64,000 bases of DNA. Source: Thalassorhabdus alkalitolerans. Lineage in GTDB: Bacteria > Bacillota > Bacilli > Bacillales > Marinococcaceae. Of the stretch, positions 43,441-52,239 are shown piece after piece (within the stretch, counting starts at the first letter, position 1; the number at the start of each line of letters is the position of its first letter). The stretch is from assembly GCF_042656585.1 (NCBI RefSeq), contig NZ_JBHSPG010000023.1; one strand, 5' to 3'. The translations under genes and the position numbers were made by a program. The notes below the pieces were generated by a model. The model saw only the letters and a list, made by a program, of their open reading frames with translations, did no database searches and had not been told where the DNA came from.

Positions 43441-44292
43441 ATGGCGGCAGATGTAGAGTTTAAGTTTGTGAAGGTGAACGGAATTACTCTCCATGTAGCT
43501 TTGGCGGGTCCGGCAGATGGCCCTCTCGTTATCCTTCTCCATGGTTTTCCGGAATTTTGGTATGGGTGGAGAAATCAGATTGAGCCTTTGGCCAAGCAAG
43601 GCTACCGGGTAGTAGTACCTGATCAGCGTGGTTATAATTTAAGCGACAAGCCACCTGAAGTAGAGGATTATTCTATAGATCTATTAAGAGATGATATTAT
43701 TGGTCTCATAAACTATTTCGAAAAAACAAAAGCGGTCATAATTGGTCATGATTGGGGAGGAGCTGTAGGGTGGTACCTTGCTGCAACGAAACCAGAATAC
43801 GTGGAAAAATTTATACCTATTAACATCCCTCACCCAAGTGTTATGCCAGCTGTGATGGCCTGCCACCCATCCCAACTGGCAAAAAGCAGTTACATGCTGT
43901 TTTTTCAGCTTCCTTCATGGCCGGAAAAATTACTTCAGGCAAACGATTATAAAACACTGGAGAAAACAATGTATTCCTCAAGTAAACCTGGAACGTTTTC
44001 CTCTGGGGATATGGACTACTACAAAGATGCATGGTCGCCTCCAGGAGCGATTTCTTCCATGCTGAACTGGTATCGGGCAATATTTAGTAAGGGGATGACT
44101 ATCACATCTCCGGATGTTACAGTCCCTACGAGAATGATTTGGGGCATCGAAGATCACTTTTTGACTGTGAAATCAGCAAAGAAAAGCATGAATTACTGCT
44201 TGGATGGTGAGTTAATTCTAGTGGGAGATTCTACTCACTGGATCCTTCATGAACAGCCGGAGCTTATTAATAAACTGATAACAGAGTTTTAA
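43441..44292 (+). CDS. Alpha/beta hydrolase, epoxide hydrolase-like
   Basis: 283 residues. HGFPEFWYGWR (oxyanion HGxP and substrate-pocket aromatic), GHDWGGAVGWYL (nucleophile Asp) and a C-terminal ...STHWILHEQPE with the catalytic His match soluble epoxide hydrolases; IWGIEDHFL supplies the acid. Nucleophilic Asp rules out an esterase, although a haloalkane dehalogenase is possible. ATG 43441 is chosen; GTG 43432 is part of the ribosome binding region. It lies just before the acyl-CoA cluster but has its own terminator. Confidence 0.88.
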   Translation: MAADVEFKFVKVNGITLHVALAGPADGPLVILLHGFPEFWYGWRNQIEPLAKQGYRVVVPDQRGYNLSDKPPEVEDYSIDLLRDDIIGLINYFEKTKAVIIGHDWGGAVGWYLAATKPEYVEKFIPINIPHPSVMPAVMACHPSQLAKSSYMLFFQLPSWPEKLLQANDYKTLEKTMYSSSKPGTFSSGDMDYYKDAWSPPGAISSMLNWYRAIFSKGMTITSPDVTVPTRMIWGIEDHFLTVKSAKKSMNYCLDGELILVGDSTHWILHEQPELINKLITEF

Positions 44293-44326
44293 TAGTGGAA
44301 AACAATTACCTTTGGCATGGAGGCAG

Positions 44327-44363
44327 AAAGGCTGTTGAGAAAGACTTCTCAACAGCCTTTTTA
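44327..44363 (+). terminator. Intrinsic terminator of the epoxide hydrolase gene
   Basis: AAAGGCTGTTGAGA / TCTCAACAGCCTTT 14-bp stem, 6-nt loop, T-run. Confidence 0.94.
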
Positions 44364-44554
44364 TTAGGTTATAACATGAAGAAGTAGAGAGTTTTGCTGT
44401 TTAATAACAAGAGCAAGCAAGCTAATGAAAATTTTAATAGTTAGAAAATTTAAATAATATATTGATTTTTTTACAACCAGACATTATATTTAAAGAGAAC
44501 CTAATTGTTAAAATTTGAAAACTTAATTTCATAGGTTTTTTTTTATGGCTTAAA

Positions 44555-44574
44555 CATACTGACCGGTTAGTATG
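44555..44574. promoter_or_regulatory. TetR-type operator 1
   Basis: CATACTGACCGGTTAGTATG, near-perfect 20-bp palindrome immediately before the Shine-Dalgarno of the first dehydrogenase gene. It matches operator 2 at 48999-49018 at 17 of 20 positions. Most likely bound by the TetR protein encoded at 48408. Confidence 0.85.
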
Positions 44575-44588
44575 AAGGGAGGAAGAAA

Positions 44589-45821
44589 ATGAACTTTACC
44601 TATAGCGAAAAAGTAGAATATCTTCAAAAAGAAATCCAGGATTTTATGGAACGTTATGTTTATCCAAATGAACAAACCTACAAAGAACAGTTAAATAATC
44701 AAGGAGGCCGTTTTTCTTCGATACCTCCAATTATGGAAGAATTAAAGAAAAAAGCAAGAGAAAAAGGGCTTTGGAATTTATTTTTACCTGAAAGTGACCT
44801 TGGGTCTGGGCTCACAAACCTTGAATACGCTCCTTTATGTGAAATCATGGGAAGATCAGCTATCGCTCCTGAAGTCTTTAATTGCAATGCGCCGGATACC
44901 GGTAATATGGAAGTGCTGGTCAGGTATGGGAGTGAAGAACACAAAAAAAGGTGGCTGAAGCCGCTACTGGAGGGGGAAATCAGATCTGCATTTTGCATGA
45001 CAGAACCTGATATCGCTTCATCAGACGCTACCAATATCCAAGCTGATATCCGGGAAGACGGAAATGAATATATTATAAACGGGAGAAAATGGTGGTCTTC
45101 CGGAGCGGGAGATCCACGTTGCGAGATCCTCATATTTATGGGGAAAACCAATCCGGATGCACCGAAGCATGAACAGCAATCCATAATTCTGGTGCCTATG
45201 AATACACCAGGAATTCAAGTAGAACGAATGCTCCCGGTATTTGGGTATGATGATGCTCCTCATGGTCATGCAGAAATCACCTTTGAAAATGTCCGGGTAC
45301 CTAAAGAAAACATTCTGCTTGGGGAAGGGAAAGGGTTTGCCATAGCTCAAGGCAGACTGGGTCCTGGCAGGATTCACCATTGCATGAGAACAATCGGGGC
45401 TGCAGAAAGAGCATTAGAAATACTTTGCGAGAGAGTGGACAGCAGAGTTACCTTTGGAAAGACACTTGCTGAGCAAGGGGTCATTCAAGAATGGATTGCA
45501 GATTCCAGGATAGAAATTGAACAGGCAAGGCTTCTTGTGCTGAAAGCCGCTGACATGATGGACAAAGTTGGAAATAAAGTAGCCAAAAAAGAAATCGCCA
45601 TGATCAAGGTTGTAGCTCCAAACATTGCTTTGAAGGTTCTTGACCGGGCAATTCAAGCATTAGGCGCAGCAGGGGTCAGCGAAGATTTTCCATTAGCTAA
45701 TTCTTTTGCAGGCATTAGAACATTACGGTTGGCTGATGGCCCCGATGAGGTCCATAGAAGGTCAATCGCCAGGCTGGAGTTAAAAGAACAACGCACGAAA
45801 CGAAAGCAGGAGGTTTTGTGA
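44589..45821 (+). CDS. Acyl-CoA dehydrogenase, ACAD10/ACAD11-like
   Basis: 410-residue flavin dehydrogenase. Long stretches agree with the dehydrogenase half of mammalian ACAD11 as I remember it: APEVFNCNAPDTGNMEVL, FCMTEPDIASSDATNI, INGRKWWSSGAGDPRCEI, SIILVPMNTPG, QGRLGPGRIHHCMRT, KKEIAMIKV and LRLADGPDEVH. The usual EGTNEI catalytic motif is DGPDEV, as in that subfamily. ACAD10/11 act in 4-hydroxy acid breakdown on 4-phosphorylated acyl-CoAs. The kinase half is a separate gene at 51160. GGGAGGAAGAAA precedes the ATG; first gene of the cluster behind operator 1. Confidence 0.92.
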   Translation: MNFTYSEKVEYLQKEIQDFMERYVYPNEQTYKEQLNNQGGRFSSIPPIMEELKKKAREKGLWNLFLPESDLGSGLTNLEYAPLCEIMGRSAIAPEVFNCNAPDTGNMEVLVRYGSEEHKKRWLKPLLEGEIRSAFCMTEPDIASSDATNIQADIREDGNEYIINGRKWWSSGAGDPRCEILIFMGKTNPDAPKHEQQSIILVPMNTPGIQVERMLPVFGYDDAPHGHAEITFENVRVPKENILLGEGKGFAIAQGRLGPGRIHHCMRTIGAAERALEILCERVDSRVTFGKTLAEQGVIQEWIADSRIEIEQARLLVLKAADMMDKVGNKVAKKEIAMIKVVAPNIALKVLDRAIQALGAAGVSEDFPLANSFAGIRTLRLADGPDEVHRRSIARLELKEQRTKRKQEVL

Positions 45822-45873
45822 AGGAAAATGTAACCGTTTACTTTTAAAAATTTCATCCTAAGGGTGGTTGATT

Positions 45874-46653
45874 ATGGATAGCAGAATAGAAAGCTTATTT
45901 GGATTACAGGGCCAGACAGCCATTGTCACCGGGGGAGGACGAGGTCTTGGCAGACAAATGGCGCTTGCCTTTGCGGATGCCGGAGCTAATATTGTCGTTT
46001 GTTCCAGAAAGGTAGACGCGTGCGAAGAAGTGGCTGAACTTTGCAAAGAGAAAGGGGTGAAAACTCTTGCATTAGCTTGTGATGTCACAAATGAAGAGCA
46101 AGTCAACCATGTGGTGGAAGAAACGATGAAGGAATTTGGCTCGATTGATATTCTGGTGAATAATAGTGGCGCAACCTGGGGAGCTCCTTTCCTTGAGATG
46201 CCACTCGAAGCCTTTCAAAAAGTAATGAATGTAAATGTCACAGGTGCATTCCTTATGTCAAAGGCTGCAGCTGGACATATGATTGAACGCAAAAGAGGGA
46301 AAATCATTAATATTGCTTCTGTGGCAGGGTTAAACGGATCTGATCCCAGGTTTATGGACACGATCGGCTACAATGCAAGCAAAGGTGCAGTGATTACTTT
46401 CACGAAAGACCTGGCTGCCAAGTTAGGTCCGGATAATATTAATGTGAATGCCATTGCTCCTGGTTTTTTTCCAACAAAAATGTCAAAAGGTCTTCTTGAA
46501 CAAGGGGAAGAGATGATTATTGAACGAACACCTCTGAAACGGTTAGGAGGAGACGAGGACTTAATGGGAGCAGCATTGTTTTTGGCTTCCAGAGCCTCAG
46601 ATTACGTGACAGGGGAAACGATAGCTGTAGACGGGGGAATGAATGCCCTTTAA
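45874..46653 (+). CDS. Short-chain dehydrogenase/reductase
   Basis: 259-residue classical SDR. NAD(P) motif TGGGRGLG, NNSGA, catalytic YNASK and NAIAPGFFPTKM. It would oxidise a hydroxyl or reduce a keto group on the acyl chain. ATG 45874 follows AAGGGTGG. It is 52 nt after the ACAD11-like gene, in the same operon. Close relatives include gluconate 5-dehydrogenase-type SDRs; the substrate is inferred from context only. Confidence 0.9.
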   Translation: MDSRIESLFGLQGQTAIVTGGGRGLGRQMALAFADAGANIVVCSRKVDACEEVAELCKEKGVKTLALACDVTNEEQVNHVVEETMKEFGSIDILVNNSGATWGAPFLEMPLEAFQKVMNVNVTGAFLMSKAAAGHMIERKRGKIINIASVAGLNGSDPRFMDTIGYNASKGAVITFTKDLAAKLGPDNINVNAIAPGFFPTKMSKGLLEQGEEMIIERTPLKRLGGDEDLMGAALFLASRASDYVTGETIAVDGGMNAL

Positions 46654-46716
46654 TCAAATCACGGGAAAGGCGCCTTTAAACCAGACAGTGGTTAGAATCT
46701 CATGGAGGTGGTTGAT

Positions 46717-48351
46717 ATGCCAAACGTATGGCTGAAGCATTATGCTGAAGATATCCCGCATGAAGTTGATATACCTGAGATTTCAATTCCAGACATGCTG
46801 CAGGACACTGTAAGAAAATATGGGGAAAAGGAAGCGTTGTCGTTTTATGGACAGACAATGACTTATAAAGAGCTTCAGTACAGAACCTCTGCCTTTGCTT
46901 CCGCCCTTCAGGAAAAAGGAATAAAAAAAGGGGACCGAGTGGCGATTATGCTTCCTAACTGCCCTCAATATGTTATCAGCTATTATGGCATCCTTACCGC
47001 CGGTGCTGTGGTCACGCAGGTTAATCCGATGCTGGTAGGCCGGGAGCTGACCCACATTTTAAATGATTCTGGTGCAAGAGTACTTGTCATATATAAGGAT
47101 CTTCTTCCTGTACTTGAAAAGGTTCAAGACAGTCTATCATTAGAGAAGGTTGTAACTGTGGACCTGAAGGGGAAGGAAGGATCAGAAGAAGAGGATTATA
47201 TTCCATTTTCCCACTTTCTGGCTTCTGGAACAGATAAGGTTGAGCCGCCAAAGATCAACCCTGAAGAAGATACAGCAGTTTTACAATATACTGGAGGCAC
47301 AACAGGGCGCTCAAAAGGAGCGACGCTTACTCACAGGAATCTTATCGCGAATCTGACACAAACCTATGAGTTCTTTAAGCATGATCTAAAGAAGGGAGAA
47401 GAAAGGTATTTAACTGTAATTCCTTTGTTTCACGTATTCGGAATGACGGCATGCATGAATCTATCAGTCTATTCCGGTTCACTCAGCGTTATGCTCCCTC
47501 GTTTTGAACTGGAAGAAGTCCTTGAGACGATTAAACGAGAGCAGCCCACTTCATTTCCGGGAGTTCCAACGATGTACGTAGCCCTTAACAGTCATCCTGA
47601 GGCAGAGAGCTATGGAATCGACAGCATTAAAGTATGCAACAGCGGGAGCGCTCCGATGCCTTTAGAATTGATGAGGTCCTTTGAAAATAAAACAAGCTCC
47701 ACCATACTTGAAGGGTATGGTCTGTCAGAAACCTCTCCCACAACCCATGTTAATCCGTCCTTTGGCGAAAGAAAACCAGGAAGTGTAGGAATTCCTCTTC
47801 CTTCTACTGAATGTAAAATTGTAGATTTAGGAGAAGGGACAAAGGAATTGAAGGCTGGTGAGACAGGGGAAGTCATCATTAAGGGTCCCCAGGTGATGAA
47901 AGGGTACTGGAACATGCCTGAAGAAACCACCATAGCTCTTCGGAACGGCTGGCTGTATACGGGAGATATTGGGAAGATGGATGAAGATGGTTATCTTTAT
48001 ATTGTTGATCGGAAAAAGGATTTAATTATCGCAAGCGGATACAATATCTACCCGAGAGACATCGAAGAAGTCCTGTATGAGCATGAAGCGGTACAGGAGG
48101 CTGTGGCCGTTGGGATTCCGGACAAATATAAGGGAGAAGCCGTGAAAGCCGTGGTTGTTTTTAAAGATGGCAAAAGCGCCACAGAAGAAGAACTGATCTC
48201 ATTTTGCAGACAGAATATGGCGGCCTATAAGGTGCCAAGCTACATTGAGAGCAGACAGCAGCTGCCAAAAACCAATGTAGGAAAGATACTGCGCCGAGCG
48301 ATTAAAGAAGAAGCGAGAAAACAAGCAGCAGAAAAACAAAGCCCCCTGTAG
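46717..48351 (+). CDS. Long-chain fatty acid-CoA ligase-like AMP-binding enzyme
   Basis: 544-residue ANL-superfamily acyl-CoA ligase. A3 motif YTGGTTGRSKGA, A5 GYGLSETSP, A7 YTGDIGKMDEDGYL and the catalytic Lys in TNVGKILRR. It activates a carboxylic acid to acyl-CoA at ATP cost. ATG 46717 has GGAGGTGG upstream. In this cluster it may activate the free hydroxy acid; a second ligase (62062) lies at the far end. Confidence 0.93.
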   Translation: MPNVWLKHYAEDIPHEVDIPEISIPDMLQDTVRKYGEKEALSFYGQTMTYKELQYRTSAFASALQEKGIKKGDRVAIMLPNCPQYVISYYGILTAGAVVTQVNPMLVGRELTHILNDSGARVLVIYKDLLPVLEKVQDSLSLEKVVTVDLKGKEGSEEEDYIPFSHFLASGTDKVEPPKINPEEDTAVLQYTGGTTGRSKGATLTHRNLIANLTQTYEFFKHDLKKGEERYLTVIPLFHVFGMTACMNLSVYSGSLSVMLPRFELEEVLETIKREQPTSFPGVPTMYVALNSHPEAESYGIDSIKVCNSGSAPMPLELMRSFENKTSSTILEGYGLSETSPTTHVNPSFGERKPGSVGIPLPSTECKIVDLGEGTKELKAGETGEVIIKGPQVMKGYWNMPEETTIALRNGWLYTGDIGKMDEDGYLYIVDRKKDLIIASGYNIYPRDIEEVLYEHEAVQEAVAVGIPDKYKGEAVKAVVVFKDGKSATEEELISFCRQNMAAYKVPSYIESRQQLPKTNVGKILRRAIKEEARKQAAEKQSPL

Positions 48352-48407
48352 TGCCTGATGAGTGTGCTATACTACGTGTAAAAAAGAATAAGAGGCAGGG
48401 GTTCTTT

Positions 48408-48971
48408 ATGAAGCAGAAAATCTATGAAACAAGCATTGCTCTCTTTGAAAAAGCTGGCTTTTCCAATACGTCGATTCAGGATATTGTAAACTGTCTCGGA
48501 GTGACAAAAGGGACATTTTATTATTATTTCCAAAGCAAAGAACAGCTCCTCATGAACATTCATTTGGATTACATGGAAAGGCTCTTAACCCAGCAGCATG
48601 AAATCCTTCGCAATGAGACACTGGATAACCGGGCCAAGGTCTATGAGCTTGTATATATGCTTTTACGAAACATAGAAACGCAAGGAACGAACGCTAGAGT
48701 CTTTTTTCGGGAAATGCGTCATTTGAACAAAGAAAACCTAGAATTCATTAAAGGAAAACGTGACCAAATCAGAACAGGAATGACCGATGTTATTAAAGCC
48801 GGTATTAAAGAAGGTGAGTTCCGTAAAGACCTCAATCCCGAAATAGTCGCTCTTGGTATATTGGGAGCGTGCAATTGGAGCTATAACTGGTTTAATCCTG
48901 AAGGGGAGTTTTCAGATCAAGAAGTAGCACGTATCTACATTGATATGATTCTTCATGGAATCGAAACGTAA
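48408..48971 (+). CDS. TetR-family regulator of the acyl-CoA cluster
   Basis: 187 residues. N-terminal HTH (IYETSIALFEKAGFSNTSIQDIVNCLGVTKGTFYYYFQSKEQL) and a C-terminal ligand domain as in FadR/PaaR-like TetR proteins, whose inducer is often an acyl-CoA. ATG 48408 has GGCAGGGG upstream; the frame to 48351 is not needed. It is the fourth gene of the first transcription unit and is followed by a terminator and operator 2, so it probably represses both units and itself. Confidence 0.92.
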   Translation: MKQKIYETSIALFEKAGFSNTSIQDIVNCLGVTKGTFYYYFQSKEQLLMNIHLDYMERLLTQQHEILRNETLDNRAKVYELVYMLLRNIETQGTNARVFFREMRHLNKENLEFIKGKRDQIRTGMTDVIKAGIKEGEFRKDLNPEIVALGILGACNWSYNWFNPEGEFSDQEVARIYIDMILHGIET

Positions 48972-48988
48972 AGGACATTAGTCCTTTT
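48970..48988 (+). terminator. Terminator of the first catabolic unit
   Basis: AAAGGAC-ATTA-GTCCTTT perfect 7-bp hairpin followed by T. Confidence 0.7.
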
Positions 48989-48998
48989 CTGCCACAAA

Positions 48999-49018
48999 CA
49001 TACTAACTGGTCAGTATA
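48999..49018. promoter_or_regulatory. TetR-type operator 2
   Basis: CATACTAACTGGTCAGTATA, same palindrome as operator 1 with three changes, between the TetR terminator and the hydroxyacyl-CoA dehydrogenase start. Confidence 0.85.
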
Positions 49019-49039
49019 CGAAGGGAAGGTGTGAATGAA

Positions 49040-49924
49040 ATGAAAGCAGAGGATGTAAAGAACATTGCTGTACTGGGTGCTGGGTCAATGGGGCATCAAA
49101 TTTCCATGTTGATTGCCTTAGCGGGGTACAAAACTCACTTGCAGGATGTAAAAGAAGAAGCTCTTGTCAAAGCTGAAGCTGAATTACAGCGCATTATGGC
49201 TAAGTGGGTGACGAAAGGAAAGATAACCGAAGAAGGGAAGAACCGGGCGTTTTCGAATCTTCATTTTACTACCAGTCTGGAAACAGCAGCCGGACAAGCT
49301 GACGTGGTAATAGAAGCAGTGGTTGAGAAGCTGGATGTTAAGCGTGAGGTGTTTGCGGACGTGGATCGGATTGCCCCTTCCCATGCCATCCTTGCGACAA
49401 ATAGTTCAACAATCGTTAATTCCAAGGTGGCTGTGGTAACTGCAAGGCCTGACAAGGTCTGCAATATGCATTTTTTCTTTCCTCCTCTTGTGATGGACTG
49501 TGTGGAAGTGGTCAAAAGTGAACAAACATCCGAGGAAACAGCGGCGCTTGCAATGGAGCTTTGCGAGAAAATCGGACGGACAGGAGTTTTGCTTCACAAA
49601 GAGATTTATGGATTTATTGCAAACCGCCTGTTATTTGCTTTATCTAAGGAAGCCATAACTCTGTATGAGGAAGGCTACGCTGATTACAAGGATATTGATC
49701 TTATTTGTAAGAAGGCGTTAAGTCATCCATTAGGGCCCTTTGAGATTGCAGATCTGTCAGGAATAGACGTAGGTTACTACGCAAACTTGCAGCTTTTCGA
49801 AGAAACGGGAGACCCAAAAGATAAACCGGCAAAAACAGTTGAGGAAAAAGTAAAAGCTGGAGAGCTGGGAAGAAAGACTGGAAAAGGCTGGTATGATTAT
49901 TCAAAAACCGAGGTGAATCAATAA
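49040..49924 (+). CDS. 3-hydroxyacyl-CoA dehydrogenase
   Basis: 294 residues, HBD/PaaH type. NAD motif LGAGSMGHQIS at the N-terminus; MHFFFPPLVMDCVEVV with the catalytic His of the HxFxP motif; C-terminal dimerisation domain with GRKTGKGWYDY. Oxidises (S)-3-hydroxyacyl-CoA to 3-ketoacyl-CoA. ATG 49040 is 10 nt after AAGGGAAGG; GTG 49031 is too close. First gene of the second unit, behind operator 2, and abuts the crotonase. Confidence 0.94.
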   Translation: MKAEDVKNIAVLGAGSMGHQISMLIALAGYKTHLQDVKEEALVKAEAELQRIMAKWVTKGKITEEGKNRAFSNLHFTTSLETAAGQADVVIEAVVEKLDVKREVFADVDRIAPSHAILATNSSTIVNSKVAVVTARPDKVCNMHFFFPPLVMDCVEVVKSEQTSEETAALAMELCEKIGRTGVLLHKEIYGFIANRLLFALSKEAITLYEEGYADYKDIDLICKKALSHPLGPFEIADLSGIDVGYYANLQLFEETGDPKDKPAKTVEEKVKAGELGRKTGKGWYDYSKTEVNQ

Positions 49925-50704
49925 ATGGGTGAAACTGTAAGTCTTAGAAAAGAACAAGGAATAGGCATTGTCACAATTGACAACCCTCCATTAAATGTTA
50001 TGAATCAGCAGGTCACCAAAGAGCTTGGGGAAGTATTTACTGATGTGGAACGTGACAAGGAGATCATTGCTGTGATTCTTACAGGCGCAGGACAGAAAGC
50101 CTTTATGGCAGGAGCTGATATTAAGGAGTTTCCTGAATCCATCGGTAAACAAGGCATGAAGGAAGACGTAATGAAAACCCACCAAATGCTGAACCAGATC
50201 GATTTCCTTCCTAAGCCTACCATAGCCGTTTTAAACGGCCTGACTTTTGGAGGTGGCTGCGAATTAGCTTTGACCTGCGATATAAGAATTGCAGAGTCTC
50301 ATGCGCAAATCGGCCTTCCTGAAGTGAAGCTTGGGCTGTTTCCAGGAGGTGGAGGCACCCAGCGCCTTCCAAGACTGATTGGAGAAGCTAAAGCAAAGGA
50401 ACTCATGTTCACAGGGGAGCCGGTAACAGCTGAGGAAGGGGTAAAGCTTGGACTCGTAAACCATGTGGTACCAGAAGGAGAGGGAATAAAGAAAGCAACA
50501 GAAATGGCTTCAAAGATCGCCGGCTATTCCCTTGAATCGCTTTCACGGATTAAAGAAGCGGTGGACAGAGGAGTGGAAACAGGGTTATACAATGGATTAG
50601 AAAAGGAAGCAGAACTGTTTGAAGAAGTGTTCCAGACAGAAGACATTAAAGAAGGAGTACAGGCCTTTATTGAAAAAAGAAAGCCGCTATTTGAGCATCG
50701 ATAA
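49925..50704 (+). CDS. Enoyl-CoA hydratase
   Basis: 259-residue crotonase. AFMAGADIKEF (CoA-binding and oxyanion region), FGGGCELAL, and LPEVKLGLFPGGGGTQRLPRL with the catalytic Glu region intact. Hydrates 2-enoyl-CoA. Its ATG directly follows the stop of the dehydrogenase, suggesting coupled translation of the beta-oxidation pair. Confidence 0.93.
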   Translation: MGETVSLRKEQGIGIVTIDNPPLNVMNQQVTKELGEVFTDVERDKEIIAVILTGAGQKAFMAGADIKEFPESIGKQGMKEDVMKTHQMLNQIDFLPKPTIAVLNGLTFGGGCELALTCDIRIAESHAQIGLPEVKLGLFPGGGGTQRLPRLIGEAKAKELMFTGEPVTAEEGVKLGLVNHVVPEGEGIKKATEMASKIAGYSLESLSRIKEAVDRGVETGLYNGLEKEAELFEEVFQTEDIKEGVQAFIEKRKPLFEHR

Positions 50705-50730
50705 TAGAAAACAAAAGGAGGCTCTCGAAG

Positions 50731-51147
50731 ATGGTCCACAGACTTCCTGTGAAAATCAGGGTCAGTGAAACAGATGCTCTTGGTCATGTAAGTAATATTA
50801 GCTATTTCATTTATTTAGAAGAAGCCAGGGTGGAGCTTTTTCGAAATCTAGGAATAATGGAGGAAATAGGCCGCTGGCCGTTTATTTTAGCCTCTACCAC
50901 CTGTGATTACATCCAGCAGTCGTATTTTGGGCAGCATCTTGAGGTGGAATCCTCAGTCAGCCGCATCGGAAATTCAAGCTTTCACATCGATCATGAAATA
51001 TATGGTGAGCAGGGACTGACAGCTAAAGGAAAAGCAGTCGTTGTTCACTTTGATTTTGACGAACAAAAAACAAAGCCGCTGACACCGGATATGATTGAAA
51101 CCTTAAAAAGCTACAGAGGTGGATCAGCTGTAACTCCCCAGGAGTAA
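50731..51147 (+). CDS. Hotdog acyl-CoA thioesterase (4HBT family)
   Basis: 138 residues. SETDALGHVSNISYFIYLEEARVELF is the 4-hydroxybenzoyl-CoA thioesterase active-site region with the catalytic Asp. It hydrolyses acyl-CoAs to release CoA. AAAAGGAGG precedes the ATG. Within this operon it may relieve stalled or dead-end CoA esters. Confidence 0.9.
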   Translation: MVHRLPVKIRVSETDALGHVSNISYFIYLEEARVELFRNLGIMEEIGRWPFILASTTCDYIQQSYFGQHLEVESSVSRIGNSSFHIDHEIYGEQGLTAKGKAVVVHFDFDEQKTKPLTPDMIETLKSYRGGSAVTPQE

Positions 51148-51159
51148 GGAGTGATGTAC

Positions 51160-52239
51160 ATGAGTTCTTTTACTTTTCAAGATACCATCCCTGTCAGGGA
51201 AGGGGAAGAGGTAAACATAGAGCGTCTAGAGGAATTTCTGCGCAAGACAATTGATGATTTTCCTGACGAGCCCCTGCAAATGAATCAGTTTCCCTCAGGT
51301 CATTCGAATTTAACCTATGAGGTAAAAGCCGGGGACTGGGAGGGGGTGCTGAGGAGGCCGCCTTTAGGACCTGTCGCACCTAAAGCTCATGATATGGAAA
51401 GAGAGTATCAGGTTTTGAAAGCGCTTCATCCTTCTTTCCCACTTGCTCCTCGTCCCTATGTGTTCTCTGATGATCATGGAATTATTGGAAGCCCCTTTTT
51501 CGTCATGGAAAGGCGAAGAGGAGTGGTGATAGATACAGACCTTCCAGAAAGCCTGAAGTCTACTCCGGAAGCAGGAAAAATGCTGTCTTCGGTCATGGTT
51601 AAGACGCTGGCAGAACTTCACAGCCTGGACTACAAAGATACCCCCCTTATGCAAATGACAAAGCCAGATGGGTTTATGCAGAGGCAAGTTCAGGGCTGGA
51701 TTAAACGGTATGAGCGTGCGAAGACTCATGAGGTACCAGGCGAAAATGAACTGAAAAAGCAACTGGTTGAAAAAATACCGGAAACAAAGGAAGCTTCCGT
51801 TATACATTACGATTTTAAATTCAACAACGCGATGTTTGATGCTGCTGATCCTTCTAAGATCATTGGATTATTTGATTGGGAAATGGCCACGGTTGGGGAT
51901 CCTTTAGCTGATTTGGGTGTGACCCTTAGCTATTGGATTGAAAGCGGTGACCCTGAGCTTTTGCAAAAGGGCTTTGGGAAGCCTCCTGTCACTGTTCAGC
52001 CTGGGTTTTATACAAGGCGTGATGTGGTTGAACAGTATGCTAAAGAGACGGGCAGAGATGTAGAAAATATTGATTTTTATCTAACCTTTGCTTATTTCAA
52101 ACTGGCTGTTATCGCCCAGCAGATTTATTACCGGTTTAAAAAAGGGCAGACAAACGATCAGCGCTTTTCAAAGTTTCACCAGACGACAGCAGCCTTAATT
52201 CAGCACGCAGACTACATTTCACGTAAAGGGATAATGTAA
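51160..52239 (+). CDS. APH-fold kinase, ACAD10/ACAD11 kinase-domain-like
   Basis: 359 residues. Protein-kinase-like fold with FPSGHSNLTYEV (nucleotide loop), VLRRPPLGPVAPKAHDMEREY, GSPFFVMERRRG, the catalytic loop VIHYDFKFNN (HxD...N) and FDWEMATVGDPLADLG (metal Asp). These agree with the aminoglycoside-phosphotransferase-like half of ACAD10/ACAD11 rather than with antibiotic kinases. The expected role is phosphorylation of the 4-hydroxyl of a 4-hydroxyacyl-CoA, as with LvaA in levulinate breakdown of Pseudomonas putida. ATG 51160 is 8 nt after AAGGAG. The next gene begins at the very next base. Confidence 0.92.
   Translation: MSSFTFQDTIPVREGEEVNIERLEEFLRKTIDDFPDEPLQMNQFPSGHSNLTYEVKAGDWEGVLRRPPLGPVAPKAHDMEREYQVLKALHPSFPLAPRPYVFSDDHGIIGSPFFVMERRRGVVIDTDLPESLKSTPEAGKMLSSVMVKTLAELHSLDYKDTPLMQMTKPDGFMQRQVQGWIKRYERAKTHEVPGENELKKQLVEKIPETKEASVIHYDFKFNNAMFDAADPSKIIGLFDWEMATVGDPLADLGVTLSYWIESGDPELLQKGFGKPPVTVQPGFYTRRDVVEQYAKETGRDVENIDFYLTFAYFKLAVIAQQIYYRFKKGQTNDQRFSKFHQTTAALIQHADYISRKGIM

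Noticed and set aside
51160..52239. Aminoglycoside resistance gene
   Set aside because: The fold is APH-like, but residues and context match the ACAD10/11 kinase domain, not antibiotic kinases.
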